A DNA stretch of 64,000 nucleotides from Pyropia yezoensis. Taxonomy: Eukaryota; Rhodophyta; Bangiophyceae; Bangiales; Bangiaceae. The notes under the pieces are model-generated. The model searched no databases and had not been told where the DNA came from. It was given only the letters and a program-made list of their open reading frames with translations. How positions within the stretch are numbered: the first letter of the stretch is position 1; the number at the start of each line of letters is the position of its first letter. The stretch lies in the NCBI GenBank assembly GCA_009829735.1, contig CM020620.1, forward strand, positions 16,279,186-16,343,185, written 5' to 3'. Shown one piece after another: positions 1 to 9,720 of the stretch. Position numbers and translations under genes: made by a program.

Positions 1-2690
1 CCTCCCCTAGTCCGCGGGCGGCGCGCCGCTATTTGACCCCTCGCCCCCCCCGCAGCAGCGCCGCGTCATCTTGCCGCGGTGGCATCCACCCCCACCTCCA
101 GGAGAGGGGCAAAAGGGGGGGGGGTGCGGGGGGTTGGAGGAAGAGGCGACGAAGGGAAGACGGGGGCGGGAGGAAGGCGCGGCGCGCCCCCGGGGGGGGT
201 GGGCGCTCGCCCTTGGGGGCAAGGACGAGCGGGCGCGCAGGCACGCGGGCGGGCGGGCGGGCGCCGCGGCGCTGTCAGGCCTGACGCGGCCACTGCCGGC
301 CGGTCGGCCAGTGGCCCCCGGCGGGGGGTGCGCTCGAAGGCGCGCCCGCCGCCCCCTCCACGCCCATGCTCGTCAGCGCGGGGCGCGGCGTCCGCCCGGC
401 CGCGGCGGTGGCGGCCCCGCCGGGTGCGGGCGCGCAGGCGTCAGCCGCAGGCAGGTACCCCGCCACCCTCCGCGGTGTCGACCGGCGGGGTGCCGCGGGG
501 GGGGCGCCACCACCCCCCCTCCCGCGGCCGCGGGCGCTACCCCCTCGCGCGCCAGCGCGGCGACGGCGGCAGGGGGGGGGGCGCAGCCGCGGCCGCCCGA
601 CCCGCATAGGGGCGCGGGGGGCGGCGCAGCGCCCGCGCCGCGCCGCCCCCTGCCGCTGGCAATCTAAAAACCGCGGCTGCCGCCCCGCTCCCCGCAGCCA
701 CCCTGGTCGCCCGCCGGCGGCGCGGCGGCACAGCAGCGGCAGCCGCCGCTCCTGCCGGCAGCCGGCACCGCCGCTCCGGGGGGGGGCCTGGCGGGGGGGG
801 GGGGGGGGGCGCAGGCCCCACCGCCACCGCCTCCCCGTGCCCCGTGCGCCGTCCATCCGCGGCCGCCTCGGCGGCCAACGCGCGGTGTGCGACGGCGGGA
901 GGCGCCGGGGCCGGGAGGGGTGGGGGGGACCAGCCCGCCCGGGACGGTGGTGGTCGCAGCGGTGGCGGCGGTGGCGGCGGTGGCGGCGGCAGCAGCAGCA
1001 GTGGCGGTGGGTGGGGTGGTGGTGATTGTGGCAGTGGTGGCGCCTGGGGAGGGGTGTCACCGACGGCTGGGGGCTCATCGCCCTCCTGGGCGGCCGCCGC
1101 GTCCTTTCCATTTGACGTCGCCGCCGTGGTGGCGCCAGCGAGCGGCGGTGGCTGTGGCGGTGGTGGTGGCGTCGGCAGCGGCAGCGTCGTCTGCCGGAAC
1201 GCTGCAGCTCGGGGGTAGGGAGGGGGTGAGAGGGAGGCCCGCGGGGGCGCGGGTTGGTGGCTGCGGGTGCCGAGGCGGCTCAGAAGGGGTGCGAACTGGT
1301 CTGCGGCAGCAGCAGCGGCAGCGGCAGCAGCAGCGGCAGCGGCAGCGGCGGCGGCACGACCAGCGGCCGGTCATGGCTGCGTACCGTCTGTGACGGGCTG
1401 CTGGGCTGCAATGAGAACCCATCCCGTCCTGCCCAAACGACGACGTCTCCTGTCCGCTTCCTCCCGCGCCACGGAGGCGTCCGCGTCGGCCGCCAACCCC
1501 CGCCACCGGTATGACCAGGCCGCCTCTGGGCGGGAGGCAGCGATGCGGGTGGCGGCGCCGACGGCTGCCGCTGCGGCCGCGCCGTAGATCTATGTACTCG
1601 TCCGAGGGGTTGGCGGCGGGGGGGGGGGTGTGGGGGGGGGGGGTAGGAGCGGGGGGGACTCGCCGGACGCCGGCCCGGCCGCCGCTGCTGCCAGTCTTGC
1701 GGTGGCGACGGCGGCGGACGCGAAGAGATGGGGCGCCGCCGCCGATGCCAGTGGTGGGCCATCGGGAGAGGGGGGGGGGGGGGCGTTTGGTGAGAGGACA
1801 CCAAGCCGGTCGGACGCCACCGACGACGCAGGCAGCTGCTCGCCGCTCGGCGGCGCGACCACCCCCGTCGTCGCCGCAGCAGCGCACGGCTGGCCGGCAG
1901 TGCACACACTCGGCGTCGTTGCCCCCCTGTGACACCCGCCGTCACCGCCCCGTCTGTAGCCGCCGTCGCCGCCGTTGCCACCCCCGCCGCAGTCTCCGCG
2001 GGCGGTCGGCACACCTGCGCCGCCGTCTTCATCGTCGTCATTGTCGTCGCCGTCGCCGCGACGTTGGCCATTGACTTTGCCAAAGTCGGTTACACCGCCT
2101 GTACATACGTCTTTTGCCCCCGCCCCCCCCTCACCTTCCCACCTCCTCACCCCAGCCACATTCTATGTCCTTGTACAGTACGTACGCCCTGGTCCCGTGC
2201 TGGGTGCCTCGCGCTCTGTGGCAGAGAGTCTCGAGGCGGGCGGCCCGTCGTCTTTTGTAGCCGCCGCTGGCGCCAGTGGGGAGGCGGGGATGGTGGGTGC
2301 CGCAGCGGTGCCAGTCGGCTGGCATGCTTGCAGCGCCGGCGGCGGGGGGGGGGGTGCAGGGGCGCGCCTCGGCGGGGGTGCACTCACCCCCCCACTCCAG
2401 GGGGCCTCTGCCGCCGCCCACGACCGCAGGCGCTCGTCGAAAGAACAGGCGTGGACAAAAAAAAATGCGGTCACGAAACAGACAACCACACACGGGGACC
2501 CCCCAACAACCAAGCAAGGTTCGTCGGTGCCGCCCCCCCCCACCCTCCTCCTCCCCCCTGCCCACCTCCTCCCAGTTTCAAAAACGGACTACGGTTATCG
2601 ACGCGCGGCGCCCGCCGTCCTCTACCCACGATTGCAAAAACTCCTTCCTCCCCCACAAAGTCAAGGCCAGCATGCGGTGCTGCCGGCACT

Positions 2691-2722
<32 letters not shown>

Positions 2723-2815
2723 AGCGGCTAGAGCGGGTGGCCATGGGGGCTTGGTAGCCCCCCAGCGTGCCACCAGCAACTTCCACGCCACAGGTCTCGC
2801 GCGCCTCCCATCTTC
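1..2815. repeat. GC-rich low-complexity region without a supportable gene
   Basis: Nearly all G and C, with G or C homopolymers of 8-14 bases and trinucleotide tracts: GGC/GGT units near 958-1010, GCA/GCG units near 1300-1360, and a CGG run near 2691-2727. All six frames are open for long distances, and their translations are only Ala, Arg, Gly and Pro runs without domains, so I call no gene. From about 1900 to 2660 the composition is slightly more balanced but still shows no recognisable protein. Confidence 0.7.
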
Positions 2816-3784
2816 TCACCCCTGCCACACGTCCTTGTACACGTCCTGGTCCCAGCCCTTCTCGCCCACCCCCACGCTGCAGTCGACCACCCGCCACTCC
2901 ATGTGGACGACGCCCACGTCGCGCTTGCGCACGATGGTGTCCCAGGCGGTCCAGCTGATATCAATGTGGTGCTCCCCGCCCTGGCCCGCCGCGCACCAGT
3001 TGTGCTTCTTGGTCACGTTTTGGGGGTGGTTGGCCGGGCAGGTGTCGGTAAACTGGACAACAACGCTCTTGTGGCGGCGACACATCTCAGCCTCCACATG
3101 CTTGCCATACGCCAGCTGGCTCCACGTGTTGTACTTGGCCTTGCACCGCAGCTGCATGCACACGTCCCGGCACGTGCGGCGGGTCCGGGGGCACAGGGGG
3201 GCGTACCACCAGCCATGAGGATTGGGATATTGACAGCGCGCGTCGGGGTAAAAGACGGAAATGTCCGACGGCGCAGAGTAGTAGGCGTGGACAGGGCGGG
3301 GGATGTACCCCTGGTTGAGGCAGCTCCCCTCGTCCTCGTCCATGGTCGGGTCGTCGCGGCCGCCGTACCACGTCGCCCGCCCCGACCGCCAGCTCCGGTC
3401 CCAGCCGTGGTTGGCCAGCCGCTGCCGCCGGTCGTCGCTGCCGTCCCCATTGTTCTTGTTGGGGTGCTTGTGGCCGGGCGGGCCGTTCTCGTCGTGGCCG
3501 TGGTCGTTGCGGTGGTCCACCTTCTCGTGACCGTGGTCGTCGTCGTGGTCATCGTCGTGGTCATCGTCGTGGTCATCGTCGTGACCGTGGCCGTGGCCGT
3601 GGCCGTGGCCGTGGCCGTGGCCCCGGCGGCCGTGGCCGTGGCCCCAGCGGCCGTGGCCGTGGCCCCAGCGGCCGTGGCCGCGGCCCCCGTGACGCCCGCC
3701 GGCAACCGCGCCGTCGGGAGCGACGATCAGGGCGGCGGCGGCCACGGCGGCCACCATCAGCACCAGCCGGCCCGTCCACACCAT
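2816..3784 (-). CDS. Secreted expansin/EG45-like double-psi beta-barrel protein with His/Asp-rich linker
   Basis: A 322-residue protein. I chose the Met at 3784 because it is followed by a basic residue and a hydrophobic Val/Ala stretch that looks like a signal peptide; an in-frame Met at 4018 would add 78 residues of poor quality. Residues ~30-75 are Gly-His repeats followed by Asp-Asp-Asp-His repeats, which could bind metal. The C-terminal ~180 residues carry expansin/EG45 features: GRATWYGG, a GSC motif, several paired cysteines, the VVQFTDTCP strand, an H-I-D-I-S segment and a closing G-V-V-H-M-E-W-R-V-V-D-C strand. In this family the barrel loosens cell-wall polysaccharide, usually without hydrolysis. 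I see no C-terminal CBM63-like domain, so plant natriuretic peptide/EG45-like is as likely as true expansin. Intronless as read. Confidence 0.72.
   Translation of the reverse strand: MVWTGRLVLMVAAVAAAALIVAPDGAVAGGRHGGRGHGRWGHGHGRWGHGHGRRGHGHGHGHGHGHGHDDDHDDDHDDDHDDDHGHEKVDHRNDHGHDENGPPGHKHPNKNNGDGSDDRRQRLANHGWDRSWRSGRATWYGGRDDPTMDEDEGSCLNQGYIPRPVHAYYSAPSDISVFYPDARCQYPNPHGWWYAPLCPRTRRTCRDVCMQLRCKAKYNTWSQLAYGKHVEAEMCRRHKSVVVQFTDTCPANHPQNVTKKHNWCAAGQGGEHHIDISWTAWDTIVRKRDVGVVHMEWRVVDCSVGVGEKGWDQDVYKDVWQG
3536..3695 (-). repeat. In-frame coding minisatellite (DDDH and GH repeats)
   Basis: A 12-bp unit (gtcatcgtcgtg on the + strand) is repeated about three times and is followed by a run of 6- and 18-bp units based on gccgtg. 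Both periods are multiples of three, so copy-number change would alter the length of the His/Asp linker of the expansin-like protein without breaking its frame. Confidence 0.8.
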
Positions 3785-5144
3785 TGTGACGACCGCTTGC
3801 AGCGACACAGACCAAGAGGGGTGGGGCGGGGAAGAGGGGAGGAGGGGGAGGCAAAAAAACACACAGGAGGTGACGGGTGACAACAGCAAGGGGGGAAGCG
3901 CGACGGCAAGGAGCGGGGCAACCAGCCACAATGGTAGTCGGGTAGGTCGGCTCGGGTGCAGCCGGGAGCGGTAGCTGTCTGGGGACATGGCGGCGAGAGG
4001 GAACTCCCCAACACCCACGGCAGCGCGCGACTATAAACAGCCACCACCCCCATTCCCAGGCGTGGCGGCCGCGCCGTCCCACCCGCGAGGGTGCCCATCG
4101 GTCGGGGCGTCCCCACCCCCCCAGCGCCACCCCCCCTCCCGCGAGCCCATTGTGCGGGGGGGGGCGGGGGTGAGAGTGGGGCAGGGGCGGGTGCGGGCGG
4201 GCGGGGGGGGAGGGGAGTGTACGGGCGGCACCACCGTGCGGGGGGCGGTCAGCCGAGCGCGCGCGGGCCGCCCACCCCCCCCCCCCCCCCCCCCCTCCCA
4301 CAACTGGCGGGGGGGTAGGTAGGGTTCCCCGCTGCCGGACGCGGCTGCCCCGACGCGTCCCCACCCCCCCCCCCCCCCCCACCCCCGCCCCCCCTCCCAC
4401 CGCCCTGTCCCACCAGCGCCGATCGCCGTGGCGCACCAGTGTGACGTGCGGCCCGGGGAGCGGGCGCGCGGTGGGCGCCGTGGGCAGAGGCGGAGGGGGG
4501 GGGAGGGGGGAGAAGGGGGGGCGGGGGAGGAGCGCCGGCGTGTGGCAGAGCCCCGCCGCGTGCACAGTGCGACGCGGCCGCTGGCGGCGCGGCGCCGCGC
4601 GCGGCGGCGGCGGCGGCGGCGGCGGCGCTTCTTGGCCGACCCCCCCGCCCCTCTCCCCGCCCCCCCACCGCCGCCTACTCCCGCCGCCACTGCCGCCGCG
4701 GTCGTGGTCGTCGTGGTCGCCACCGCCTTGCCCTACCCACCCCCCCGAGACGGGGGGGCCGCTGGGCTGGCAGGGCACGGCGGGGGCACCCCCTCTCCCC
4801 CCCCCGCCACCCACCCGCCACCCCCCCCACCCCCTCCCCCCCCTCTCCCACCCCCACACCCAGAGCGTCCCCCCCCCCTCGCGTCCGCCGCCACCACCCC
4901 CCCCTGCGCCCGCCCCGTCCGCCGCCGCTGCCACTGCCACCACCGCCAACGCCGGGACTGGGCCCGCCACCGCCGCCACCACCACCGGCCTGGTGCGTGG
5001 GGCCCCAGGGGAGAGGGGGGGCGGGCGGGGGGGGGGGGAGAGGTGGCGAAGCGCCGCGAGTGCCGCGTCCTCCCCTCCCGTGAAGCATTTGGGATGGTGG
5101 GGGGGGGAAGAAGGGTGCCCGTCCATGGCGGCGGCGGGCTCACG

Positions 5145-5179
<35 letters not shown>

Positions 5180-6560
5180 GGGCACGGAGGGGGGGTGGGT
5201 GGTGGGGAGGGGCCAAGAAACGGCGGCACCCCCCTCCCCCCTCCCACCGGCAGGGCAAGGAGTAGGTCGGCCGTGGCAGGCGCCGCAGCATCAGGGTCGG
5301 AGCGGGACGTTGGGTGGTGGTGCGCCGCGGCAGCGGCAGCAGCATCCCCAGCGGCCGTCGCCACAGCACTCGCCGTTGACCATCCACCCCCCCCCCCAAC
5401 AGCAAGGGGCACCGAGCCCCTGCGAGCGGCCGCACCAACGGGGGTGGGAAAAGAGAGGGGGGGGGAGGTTCCCCCATGGGGGCACCCCCCCGCCTGCCCC
5501 CCCCCCATCCCCACATCGTCCGCACCGCTCCCCCCCCCCCCTCCCCCCCCCCCCCCCCCCCCCCCCGTCCACAGTACCGAGCGCACTTTGGGGGACACGC
5601 ACAGCGCGCAGAGCAGGCGGGGGCGCCAGAGGAGGGGGGGGGGGGGGGGTGTGGGGTGGCAGTCCCGCCGGCCACGCGCCGGAAGCCGGCGCGCGCGCGC
5701 GCCGCGGCGTCAGCGGCGGCCGCCGTGCGGCGGCACGGCGCGGCCGCCGCAGCGGCGGCGGCCGCCACAGCGACAGCTGGCGGCCGCCGCGGGCAGGCAG
5801 CGGCGGCGGGGCGGCCGGGCGGCCGGGCGGGCGGGTGTCCCACGGGGCGGGCAGGGGGCAGCCTCCCGCCCCTGGTGGCCAACGGCAAGACCACCACCGG
5901 CGGGCCCTCGCGTGCGCGTCCCACTTCCCCCCCCCCCCCCCCCCCCAGGACACGCCAGCAGTCACGCGGTGGCCCCACGGGCCGCGCCAGCGGCGGGGAA
6001 AGTGGGAGGCGTGGGCCCCCCTTTGGCCCCCCCCACAGTGCATCATATGGCCAATGGGGGGGGGGGGTGGGGAGCCCAGCCGGCGGCGGTCACCACGATG
6101 GGGAGAGAGGGCGGTCGCCGCCAGCAGCGGCGACCGGCTGGAAAGCAGCGGGTGGGGGGGGGGGCGGTCCCGGCACTCGCTCGCCGCCGCCGCCGCCGCC
6201 GCTGCCGTCATCGCTGCCCGCCGCCGTCGGCGCTGCCGCGGCGCGGTGCGCCTCCCCGCCTGCTACCCCTCCCCCGCCGCGTGAACCGTGGCAGCGGCCT
6301 TACGCACCGCGGAGGCGGGGGGGGACGAACGTGGGCAGCCGTCCCACGCGCGCCCCCTCCACGCGGTGGGGCGGAGGGGGCGGCGGCGGCCGAGACGGCG
6401 TGCCACGCGGGCGCCCGCCAATGCCGTAATCGGGGCGTACTAAGTATACAAACTATAAGAATTTGTTTTAAATTTGAACGAATCAAGCTCACGAGCGAGA
6501 TCGCGCATGCCCCACGTGCGGGTCGCGTGCCGGGCGTGCCCCACGTGCACGCCTGAAGGT
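3785..6560. repeat. GC-rich low-complexity intergenic region
   Basis: Long C tracts (for example 4269-4295 and 5540-5567), G tracts and Ala/Pro/Arg-coding triplets. Long ORFs exist on both strands, including one of 618 codons, but none shows a domain, so they are taken as composition artefacts. A 31-base pure A run lies at 5145-5175. Composition falls toward AT from 6430. Confidence 0.65.
5145..5175 (+). repeat. Oligo(dA) tract of 31 bases
   Basis: An uninterrupted run of 31 A inside sequence otherwise almost free of A and T. It could be the tail of a retroposed sequence or simply a slippage tract. I found no flanking direct repeat that would prove retroposition. Confidence 0.85.
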
Positions 6561-6564
6561 ATGT

Positions 6565-6665
6565 TTTAGCACGCGCCAAGTATGTACAGTGGGGGGTCGG
6601 TGCGGCGCTGAAGAACACTACCGCTGTGACTGCTACGGCCGACCGTAGCAGCACTGCCCCTCCTG
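6565..6665 (+). pseudogene. Fragment of a small Cys/His motif ORF (C-AEEHY family)
   Basis: The sequence encodes C-G-A-E-E-H-Y, then D-C-Y-G, then C-P-S-C in one frame with a TAG between the second and third blocks. The same motif order, and a 15-base identical core (gctgaagaacactac), occurs at 35796-35870 inside the hAT-like element. Just upstream of the core the two copies differ by a small insertion that changes frame. No annotated family is recognised; the spacing of Cys and His suggests a small zinc-binding fold, which is inference. This copy looks dead. Confidence 0.5.
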
Positions 6666-6830
6666 TGGGCTCCGCACCGCCGCCACAATAAAAGACATGG
6701 AGGCTGTCCCCCGGGAAAGGTCACCGCGGTGGCTAGAAGGCGGGACCGAAGGATGCAAACAGCACGGTAGAAGTGCTGCATGCACAGCGTCCAAAGTGGT
6801 CAACATCTATCTGTACAAGGACGTAAAGGC

Positions 6831-8725
6831 TCACCCCGTCACAGTGCCCAGCCCCCAAGCCGCCACTACCCGCTGGAACGCCGTCTGCACCGCCGCCGCC
6901 ACGCCTGCCCCCTCCCGCCGCGCGTAGACCCGCACCACCTCTTCCTGACAGGCGCCGGTGCCCACCAGGCGGCTGACTCGGGCGACCCCCCCCGGGCCAA
7001 GCAGGCTATCGTCACCACCGCCCCCCCCAGCAGGGCCCTCCCAGAATGGGATGCGTTCCACGGGGTTGACCGTGCCCATGGCGTAGGAAAGCACAGCGGG
7101 GGCCACCACAATGTCTTCCGGCCGGAGGTCCACGCCCCCCCCAGACACCTGGTGCGCCGCCACGTCAGCGGCGGTGAGGCGGCGGTGAGCGGGCGCCTCG
7201 CCCGGCGGCGCCGCCGTGGGGGGGGTGCACAGCAGCTCCCCGCACAGCGGGTAGAGTTGCCGCCGCCGGAGGCGATTGATAAGCGCGCGGGCGGGCGCGA
7301 GGGCGGGCTCGGTGGCAAACTGCAGTCGGTGGAGGATGGTGTCGTCAAGGCCAAGAAATGCTGACGGGTCGTCGATGGAAGCGGTGAAGTGGAGGTGGGT
7401 ATCCGCAGAGAGTAAGGCATCGGTGAGGAGGGCGTCGATGCCAACGGTCACACGGTGACTGAGCAGATATCGACCGGAGAAAGGAAGTGGCAAGACGGGC
7501 AAGCAGCACAGAGCAAAGTGAAACGGTAAACAACGCAGGTCACATCGTGGGGCATGTTAGCAACCAGCCAAGGGAAGAGGGCCCGCAACCAGTAGTAAGC
7601 ACACCCAGCATGGTGGCAGCGTGCTAATAGCGAACACGATAACCAACATGATGGGCAAATTTGGTAGCAGCACACCCCACATACCTGTACGCCATCTTGT
7701 GCAACTTGTACCTGCGACGAAGGTCGAAAAAGTTGGTCAACAGTCATCTCGTGGACGCGACCACAGCAGCGAGCTCGGTGATGCGCACGAAGTCAGTCAG
7801 TGGTGCGGTTGCGGGCGGGTCGTCCAAAGCTAGCTTGCACAAATGTCAACAAGAAGGTCATTGAAAGACGAACAGGGAGAGGTAGGCCGATGGCATACCT
7901 TGTATGGTACACGTCCATCAAGGCAAACGCCTCCTTCACAGGCCAGCCCACCACCTTGCCCCCCCCACAAACCTTGGACGTGGCCATCAGCCGGCGAGCG
8001 TCCACCCCACATGGCATGTTGAGGTAGCGCGAGTCGCGTGACAGGTAGTCCAAGCGGTCCGCGTCGGGGGCGCCCTCGTCGTTGGCCACTAATCCCATCA
8101 TCCACGCGGGGACGGCGCCATCGTGCCCGCCACCCCCCCCACGGCGGCGGACGTCAATCATCTCTGCCGCCGCCCGAACCACCCCGCGCTCAACGTCGAG
8201 GCCCATCTCATCGACCGCGTCCTCCAGCATCATGACGCTGCGCCACTCGTGGCGCAATGCTGGCACGGCGTCAGGACTGTAGTTGGCGTACACCCCCCGT
8301 CGGAGCACCTTCGAATCAAACAGGTGGCTAAACGGCCCGTGGCCGAGGTCGTGCGCCAGGCCCGCCAGCTGCACCAAGGAGCGGGCATCGGCGGCCTCGC
8401 GGGGCGTGTCAAACAGCGAGTCCCCGCCATCGTCACGCAGGCCGTGGCGGCGGGGATAGGAAAGGAGGGCGTCCACCCATGCGCAGCCCGTGGCGGCCAC
8501 GCCGAGTGAGTGCTCCAGCCGGCAGTGGGACGCGGACGGGAAGACGAGAGAGGTGGCGCCCAGCTGCTTGAGGTCCCGCAGTCGCTGCGCGTGGGGTGTG
8601 TCAAGCAGGGAGACAGCGGGAGTGGACAGCTCGACGGCGCCCAGGACTGCATCATTGAACAGCTTCACACGGTACGGACTGCGCTCGGCGTCGACGGCGG
8701 GCGGCTGCCCATTCATGGCGGGCAT
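6831..8725 (-). CDS. SAMHD1: SAMHD1-like HD-domain dNTP triphosphohydrolase, three exons
   Basis: Exons on the minus strand are 8725-7899, 7711-7685 and 7458-6831, with GT-AG introns; the spliced frame is 493 codons. The protein matches the HD/dGTPase family: I-E-L-like N-terminus, DTP-x-x-QRLRDLKQLG, CRLEHSLG (His72), AGLAHDLGHGPFSH (His125-Asp126), a HEWRSVMM segment, and ADRLDYLSRD (Asp223), giving the H...HD...D metal site. The short exon completes the HTRYKLHKMAY segment, the counterpart of the helix after the active site in SAMHD1, and the last exon carries the conserved ALLTDALLSAD and IDD segments. SAMHD1 cuts dNTPs to deoxynucleoside plus triphosphate and lowers dNTP pools. No SAM domain is present, so it is shorter than the human protein (626 residues). 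Start is the first Met before the domain; a Met at 8716 is also possible. Confidence 0.88.
7685..7711 (-). other. 27-nucleotide microexon of the SAMHD1-like gene
   Basis: The exon sits between a gcag acceptor and a gtatgt donor. It joins in frame with both neighbours and restores the nine residues expected between the HTR end of exon 1 and the SHRVTV start of exon 3. It is too short to appear as an ORF, so gene predictors may skip it or truncate the protein at 7899. Confidence 0.82.
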
Positions 8726-9359
8726 GCGCGCAGGCGACGTGCAACAGCCAGGTTGGGACGGCGTCGAACGAAGAGACTGAAGGTGATTCGGTAGAGGGAA
8801 AACGAAGAGGCAGACGTACAGCAGGTCTATGAAAAATCGAAAATACAGGAGTGCCCTCGAGGAGTGCCCAGCAAGTGCCAAACTCTTTCAAGTCCAGAAC
8901 ACGTGGAAGAAGCAGCCAAAACGTTGACAAGAATATATGATAAAACAAGAAAAGGTTCTTTTCTGAAGTAACTCGATACATAGATAAGTATGTGGCACCT
9001 TACTATCGAAATATCTAGAAACCTGCGCAGGTCTGTACCTAGCACACCAAGCGCGAGCTCAGAGACTCATCCAGGACGGAATCGACTCAGATGGTTCCAG
9101 ATCACTGTCAGCTGCCAGTGAGATCTGGGACCTTGAGTCTTCAGAACGCACAATCTCAAAGCGGCTATCTCTGCTCAGGACTGAAAAGAGCTCTGAATGC
9201 TGCTGTTCCAAGAACTGGAGTCTTGAGTCAAGCGAGGGTGTCTAATGTTCCCGACCTCGCCGCAACAGGAAAACTCCAGTCTCTTCTGATGACTGCTACA
9301 TATTGCAGCGGTCTCAATTTTAACCGATCCCGACGGGAACGGAAGCGCAAGAACAACAG

Positions 9360-9720
9360 GCCGAACCAATGGCAGGCTGGCGCCCCAGAACAGCCAATCA
9401 TGCATTCTGCTCATTCTACTAAGACAGCAGATGATTGGCTTCTGACATGACGCATGTGGACCCGCGCGCTGATTGGCGTGTACCCAGTTCTGCCGCCCCA
9501 AGATCTGGTCGTTTTCTCAGCAATCTCACGGTGCTCTCGTCCAGACCAGTTGTCCAGTTCCATGTCTGCAATTGCCCAGGGTGACGATTCCTGTTTCCAC
9601 ATCGACTCGCTCGAAAGCCTCTTAGATTGCACTGTGCGCACAACAAGAGCCCCTCATACGGAGCAGTCCTTGGTCAGAGCTGCATCACATGAGGCATGTC
9701 ATTGGTCATCCGCTGTTGTT
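9360..9720 (+). repeat. Dispersed CCAAT-pair repeat, copy 1
   Basis: An upstream module near 9365-9480 has CCAATGG, GCCAATC, GATTGGC and CTGATTGG. A downstream module at about 9620-9715 has a gcactgt core, then CTTGGTCAGAG and, about 35 bp later, GTCATTGGTCA. The downstream module aligns along about 100 bp with copies at 14434-14545 (minus) and 17815-17925 (plus). In all three copies the two modules lie about 245-310 bp apart. Confidence 0.6.

Noticed and set aside
275..1111. Long minus-strand frame in the first kilobase
   Set aside because: Arg/Pro/His low-complexity in a region where all frames are open.
4428..6284. 618-codon plus-strand frame
   Set aside because: Encodes Pro/Arg/Gly runs across homopolymers with no domain.
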